In this document: positions 61,201 to 64,000 of the stretch, one piece after another
Layout of the letters: every line of letters starts with the position of its first letter
Numbering within the stretch: the stretch's first letter is position 1
DNA from: JAGOFO01 sp964522105
GTDB taxonomy: Bacteria > Myxococcota_A > UBA9042 > DTJE01
NCBI GenBank assembly: GCA_964522105.1
Contig: CAZFVA010000003.1
Location: 1-64,000, forward strand
Direction of reading: 5' to 3'
DNA length: 64,000 nucleotides
Notes under the pieces: generated by a model
Told to the model about the DNA's origin: nothing
Databases searched by the model: none
What the model saw: only the letters and a program-made list of their open reading frames with translations
Program-made: the position numbers and the translations under genes

Positions 61201-61582
61201 TGCCGCTGTCACTGCCGGCGTTTGATGGCGTGTAAGTCACCAGGATGACTGCATATTCGCCGACGGCAAGATTGATTTTGCCCGTCGTTTCCCACGTTGC
61301 TTTGGCAGCTTCGCTGTCTACCACGAATTCGAATTCGTCGGAAGATACGCCCTGCAGGGCGATGCCGCTTACAGTGACTATGCCTTCAGTGCCGCCGTTC
61401 TGTATCTGCAGCGTCAATGTTCTGCTGGTGTGCAGCGGAACTGCGCCGAAGTCCAGCGAGTTCGGGCTGTAGGTGAACAGTAGTTCCGGGGTTGCCACGA
61501 GGTTTTCGCAGGAACAACCACCGCTGCCGACAAAAGGCATGGCCAGGGCCATAAGAACCACAAACAAACGTGCAAATTTCAT
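58295..61582 (-). CDS. ASH-VWA lipoprotein B, longer paralogue
   Basis: 1095 residues. Signal ARLFVVLMALAMPFVGSGGC with lipobox SGGC; no long Asp spacer. Six ASH-type (DUF1573-like) beta repeats can be counted by the motif D[FY]GxV...N.G, beginning NSLDFGAVPLHTSRTL, PIDFGEVEAGTTG, NQIDFGFVPVDEA, TEVDFGFGAQMTPK, YLLNFGTIAVGFP and HIDYGVVTIGCYS. Then a VWA domain with MIDAS at about residue 777 (LFVIDDSGSMSEEQ) and the same Cys insert as paralogue A. The last four modules of B align with A throughout, so B has extra N-terminal ASH modules and A an extra spacer. GGAGG 8 bp before ATG. Confidence 0.9.
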   Translation of the reverse strand: MKFARLFVVLMALAMPFVGSGGCSCENLVATPELLFTYSPNSLDFGAVPLHTSRTLTLQIQNGGTEGIVTVSGIALQGVSSDEFEFVVDSEAAKATWETTGKINLAVGEYAVILVTYTPSNAGSDSGSILFTHNVAQQNYQTGVAITTSGQVGDLNADPYPIDFGEVEAGTTGTIDVTITNNGTFSVDVQDVYLDYEGSYDFSIVDVSSNDGATAKTLLDPGESLMVVLEYTPKEGGNDTTNLIVLGTMESTQKQWSFEVSGTELGPKINILPNQIDFGFVPVDEARTQSFTISNMGNADLIITSMGTSIGSDENIVIDDGPTPEAPIVLAPEGFQEFHTTWTAKGTQSNPEAPIGAITIASNDAMASPNILPVYGRIEAPSIEVMPTEVDFGFGAQMTPKMATITISNNGFGPLVIKSLTITDDNPTTYGKEFAVVNDPTFPVTSLTNPSDSIIDGNSFRAIKLTFTNKGPASGHASAKLIIVSNSKGQESITVTLDADRAGAPECRGQLVPYLLNFGTIAVGFPEVRESRLVNTGTGPCTVKQYRLTDCSSDMMSTGCPAALTGSASAYFKMKTPPDATPGALRAGEAMSMQIEFTPPTSTSLFNLLNKSSGLLSYKIRDESKATEYVIPECEGTCTANIVGQSGIAKAAVLPDHIDYGVVTIGCYSRTYSICVYNSGNAPLKVTKIEMKGCTPEVHMKNVPPLPKVVGTGAPVCFETNYSPVDEGVDKCSIHMSVTDKSAPVIAIPVKGEGTYETQHTDVFTQIKGDEVDILFVIDDSGSMSEEQQRLTSSFAGFISQAAVWDNDYHIGVISLNVVDEAVIGRLNRGDKSKTPRYIVKSNQAQSQFANLSNLGADGGSDEQEAGLQAAQTALAAPFTTDTEISCSTNSDCSNDPNICADPANCPYTCIEGSCGGFNKGFVREDAQLEIIILSDEEDQSSGSIAFYIDFLTNIKGWANVGRMHVNTIVGVEGVPQGGSESACVAADGGTAAEGKRYIEATTQTNGMYGSICESSFTAIMSDIADISFNPKLQFFLSRLADPATVRVTVNDIPCADGWEFDSPSNSVIFDLEGGCLPQPGDKIEVSYKMLCLKG

Positions 61583-61718
61583 TTACGAGACCTCCGCGCA
61601 GGTACAAACCTGTCCAGCCCTCACAACGTGCGAGGCCAGCAAGATTGTACAGGAAACGAAATTTGAAAAAACCGTTTTTTTCATGTGCTATCATTTGGCC
61701 CGAAATTGTGAGGGCGAG

Positions 61719-63056
61719 ATGGCGCTTTCAGACTCCCTGATCGACCAGATTCGGAACTGCGGTGTAGTTGGTGCTGGTGGTGCGGGATTCCCGACGCACG
61801 TTAAACTTGCCGCAACTGTTGATACTTTAATCATCAACGCGGCCGAGTGCGAGCCGATCCTTGTGACCGATCAGTGGCTGACAATTGCCAGTGCCGCCGA
61901 GATTGTAGACGGCATCCGTGCAGTTGCGCGCCAGGTCGGGGCAAAACGCATTGTCATCGGCATCAAAGAACATTACGACGAAATGATAGCGGCGCTGCGT
62001 CCCTGCCTTACAGGTGCGCCGGAAATCGAGCTTCATCTGTTCCATGATTTCTATCCCGCCGGGGACGAGCAGATCATGGTTTATGACATCACCGGCCGGA
62101 TAGTCCCGGAAGGCGGTATTCCGCTTGACGTCGGCACCGTCGTTCAGAACGTATCGACGATGCTTTCTGTCCGCAGGGCCATGTTTGATCAACCGGTCAT
62201 CCGCAAAGCTGTTACTGTCGCCGGTGAAGTCTTGAATCCAGGCGTGTATGAAGTCCCGATCGGCATTTCAGCCGCCGAAGTCATCAATGCCGCAGGTGGT
62301 CCGCTTCTTGATCGTTTCGAAGTAATTGACGGCGGTCCGATGATGGGGTCGCTGCTTCCCGGCCTTGACAGTCCGGTCGTCAAAACGACTGCAGGTTACA
62401 TTCTGTTGCCGCCCGACCATCCGGTCGTGGTGTCGCGCCAGGTTCCGGACCGGACGGCGCTTCGGCGTACGTCTTCAGTCTGCTGCCACTGTCGCATGTG
62501 TACCGATATGTGCCCGCGCCGCCTTCTTGGCCACAGGATTGAACCGCATCTTGCGATGCGCAGCATTCTTGCCGGTCGCGAGCCTGCAAAAGACGTTATG
62601 GCGATGGCGTGGCTGTGCTCGCAGTGTGGCGTCTGCGAAGAATATGCCTGCGACATGGGCCTTTCACCGAAGCAGATATTCGGGATTTTTAAAGACAGAC
62701 TGATTGCGGATGGCAGAAAGAATCCCTGCCATGAAAAGCCGGAATCGACGTTTGAGTCGTTTGCGTGGATCAGGGTGCCGAAGGCCAGGCTTACAAGAAG
62801 GCTCGATCTTCACAAGTACCTGCTGCCGCAGTCCGGTGAAATAGTTGCCATTCGTGACCCGTGGATTGTGCGGATTCCGTTGAAGCAGCACGTCGGCGTT
62901 CCGTCCGTGGCAGTTGTGTCCGAAGGTGATGTGGTCAGGGCAGGGCAGGTCATCGGGGAAATTCCTGAAGGAAAACTTGGTGCCCGAATTCACGCATCAA
63001 TTGGCGGTGTGGTAAAAGGCGTCTGCAACGGCGTCGTTACAATAGAGAGGTCTTGA
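61719..63056 (+). CDS. PduS-like iron-sulfur flavoprotein / cobalamin reductase
   Basis: 445 residues. Opening QIRNCGVVGAGGAGFPTHVK, then NAAECEPILVTDQ: the RnfC/PduS NADH-binding fold. A SLBB domain follows (VAGEVLNPGVYEVPIGISAA). Two 4Fe-4S sites: CCHCRMCTDMCP (CxxCxxCxxxCP) and CSQCGVCEEYAC. The length, lack of the long C-terminal helix of RnfC, and the next gene being PduT-like point to PduS, which reduces cobalamin and passes electrons across a microcompartment shell. Start at 61719 is set by GAGGG about 5 bp upstream; the frame extends further but has no site. A TTGAAA and TGCTATCAT promoter-like element lies just upstream. Confidence 0.88.
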   Translation: MALSDSLIDQIRNCGVVGAGGAGFPTHVKLAATVDTLIINAAECEPILVTDQWLTIASAAEIVDGIRAVARQVGAKRIVIGIKEHYDEMIAALRPCLTGAPEIELHLFHDFYPAGDEQIMVYDITGRIVPEGGIPLDVGTVVQNVSTMLSVRRAMFDQPVIRKAVTVAGEVLNPGVYEVPIGISAAEVINAAGGPLLDRFEVIDGGPMMGSLLPGLDSPVVKTTAGYILLPPDHPVVVSRQVPDRTALRRTSSVCCHCRMCTDMCPRRLLGHRIEPHLAMRSILAGREPAKDVMAMAWLCSQCGVCEEYACDMGLSPKQIFGIFKDRLIADGRKNPCHEKPESTFESFAWIRVPKARLTRRLDLHKYLLPQSGEIVAIRDPWIVRIPLKQHVGVPSVAVVSEGDVVRAGQVIGEIPEGKLGARIHASIGGVVKGVCNGVVTIERS

Positions 63057-63057
63057 A

Positions 63058-63299
63058 ATGGCTCGTGACCCAGCCATCGGAGTTCTGGAACTGAACAGCA
63101 TTGCCCGTGGAATCATCTGCACCGATGCAATGGCAAAGGCTGCGCCGATCAATGTGGCTCTTGCCCAGACAATATGTCCGGGAAAGTACCTGATTATGAT
63201 ATCCGGCGACGAAGACCCGGTCCGTGAATCGATGGAAATCGGCAGGCATTATGCCGGGACCTACCTTGTCGATGACATAGTCATTCCGCACGTTCACGA
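63058..63299 (+). CDS. PduT-like microcompartment shell protein, N-terminal half (truncated by gap)
   Basis: 81 residues before the gap. A BMC domain: AIGVLELNSIARGIICTDAM, then TICPGKYLIMISGDEDPVRE and AGTYLVDDIVIPHVH. The Cys in QTICPGK (residue 40) matches the Cys that holds the pore 4Fe-4S cluster in PduT. PduT has two tandem BMC domains, about 180 residues, so this is about the first half. Starts 1 bp after the PduS-like stop, with GAGAGG 8 bp upstream. In known systems PduS docks on PduT, so this pair is likely a functional unit. Confidence 0.9.
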
Positions 63300-63399
63300 N
63301 NNNNNNNNNNNNNNNNNNNNNNNNNNNNNNNNNNNNNNNNNNNNNNNNNNNNNNNNNNNNNNNNNNNNNNNNNNNNNNNNNNNNNNNNNNNNNNNNNNN
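63300..63399. other. 100-N assembly gap between BMC and nuclease genes
   Basis: Exactly 100 N, so real length unknown. It removes the second half of the PduT-like protein, the C-terminus of the nuclease, and anything between them. Confidence 0.95.
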
Positions 63400-64000
63400 T
63401 TGCCGCTGCTGTCGGTCCCGACGTAACTGAAGCACCCGCTGGACCCGGATTCAGGGAAGCGGTCGGTGCAGTTCGGGTCGCCAAGGTCTTCCCCCGGATC
63501 AGGGTATGTGGCGTTCGTGACTTCACCGTAAGGATAGTTTTGTCTGGCGCTGTTGTAGTTTCTGTTTGACAGGTAAAGATGATGCATATCGCCCTGCGCC
63601 GGGGCTGAACCGGCACCCATTGATTGCGGCCATGTGTGTTCGACGTTTATCATGCTGTCGTCCGGGTCAAACCATGCGCCGGTATAGATTTCGTGGATCT
63701 GTCCGCCGCGATTGTCCACGTCTTCGCGCAGGTACACTTTTGCGTCGTTATAGGCGACCGTTCTGTAGTTGTTCCTGACAAGTGGGCATATCGCGTTGAC
63801 AAGATTCTGCCCGGTCACGTCGTCCAGTCCTTCGTAAATGCCGGTGTACTGGCCGCTGTCTGTAGCGCCGCCATCATCATGCGTTGATGTGTCATCAAAT
63901 TCGACTGTATCTTCAGGTACATCTGCATAATTGGTGTCATCTGTGTTGATGTCCGTTCCGACGTCGTCGCCATCGGGGGTTCCCGTCGAATCAAGCGTGT
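63400..64000 (-). CDS. Secreted endonuclease I (EndA/NucM) family protein, partial at both ends
   Basis: On the minus strand the frame is open from the window edge to the gap. The first visible part is an Asp/Thr-rich spacer (DGDDVGTDINTDDTNYADVP and on), like the lipoprotein spacers nearby. The nuclease domain follows: YTGIYEGLDDVTGQNLVNAI, then MINVEHTWPQSMGAGSAP with the beta-beta-alpha-metal His, DMHHLYLSNRNYNSARQNYP and GCFSYVGTDSSG. Family members are secreted nonspecific nucleases. An internal GTG at 63818 is not the start, since coding continues to the window edge. C-terminus lost in the gap. Confidence 0.85.

Overview
The window looks like a scaffold from a metagenome-assembled or draft genome of a GC-rich (mid-50s % by eye) Gram-negative bacterium with a deltaproteobacterial flavour (Myxococcota, Bradymonadota or a relative; this is inference). 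Reasons: outer-membrane efflux and beta-barrel proteins, at least eleven lipoproteins many of which carry Asp/Thr/Val-rich spacers after the lipobox Cys, paralogous ASH-VWA lipoproteins, a Cys-rich repeat lipoprotein of a kind common in myxobacteria-like lineages, and a PxxKW-like small Cys protein. Three runs of exactly 100 N (37666-37765, 57382-57481, 63300-63399) are scaffold gaps, each cutting a gene. No tRNA, rRNA, CRISPR array, phage or insertion sequence was seen.

Layout. 1-3.9 kb (+): a truncated gene end, then yceD-rpmF-rpiB-nrdR-ribD-ribE, a housekeeping run with a good sigma70-type promoter. 3.9-5.8 kb (-): a fumarylacetoacetate-hydrolase-family enzyme overlapping a lipoprotein gene. 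5.9-9.2 kb (+): queE, pyrG and a lipoprotein. 9.2-11.4 kb (-): prs-thiI with its own promoter. 11.5-21.5 kb (-): one 10-kb gene for a 3337-residue secreted lipoprotein made of well over a hundred Cys-rich repeats. 21.7-22.2 kb (+): a small secreted protein. 22.3-27.0 kb (-): a PxxKW-like protein and a tiny basic protein behind a perfect-consensus promoter, pnp, rpsO and dnaA. The 307-bp AT-richer stretch upstream of dnaA is a weak candidate origin.

27.3-31.9 kb (-): a VKOR-DsbA fusion with two Cys-containing lipoproteins downstream, and a radical SAM protein. 32.1-35.5 kb (+): an Mrp/NBP35 ATPase fused to a NifX/NifB-like domain, an Lgt with a variant signature, and an amidohydrolase lipoprotein. 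35.6-43.1 kb (+): a tripartite RND efflux system (adaptor, pump, TolC) followed by its probable two-component regulator. 43.2-48.8 kb (+): a 902-residue lipoprotein, then a PLC/P1-like zinc hydrolase, a beta-barrel protein and a PAP2 phosphatase.

48.8-54.7 kb (-): a compact methylmalonyl-CoA operon (split B12 mutase, MeaB, epimerase, carboxyltransferase, OadG-like subunit, biotin carrier) that interconverts succinyl-CoA and propionyl-CoA, probably as a decarboxylase or transcarboxylase because no biotin carboxylase is present. 54.9-61.6 kb: a C-type FGE-fold lipoprotein lacking the FGE catalytic Cys pair, and two paralogous ASH-VWA lipoproteins. 61.7-63.3 kb (+): a PduS-like cobalamin reductase/electron-transfer protein followed by the start of a PduT-like microcompartment shell protein, cut by a gap. 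63.4-64 kb (-): part of a secreted EndA/NucM-type nuclease with an Asp-rich N-terminal spacer.

Common threads are envelope lipoproteins (with Lgt to lipidate them and VKOR-DsbA to oxidise their cysteines) and propionate/B12 metabolism (mutase, MeaB, PduS-like reductase, shell protein).
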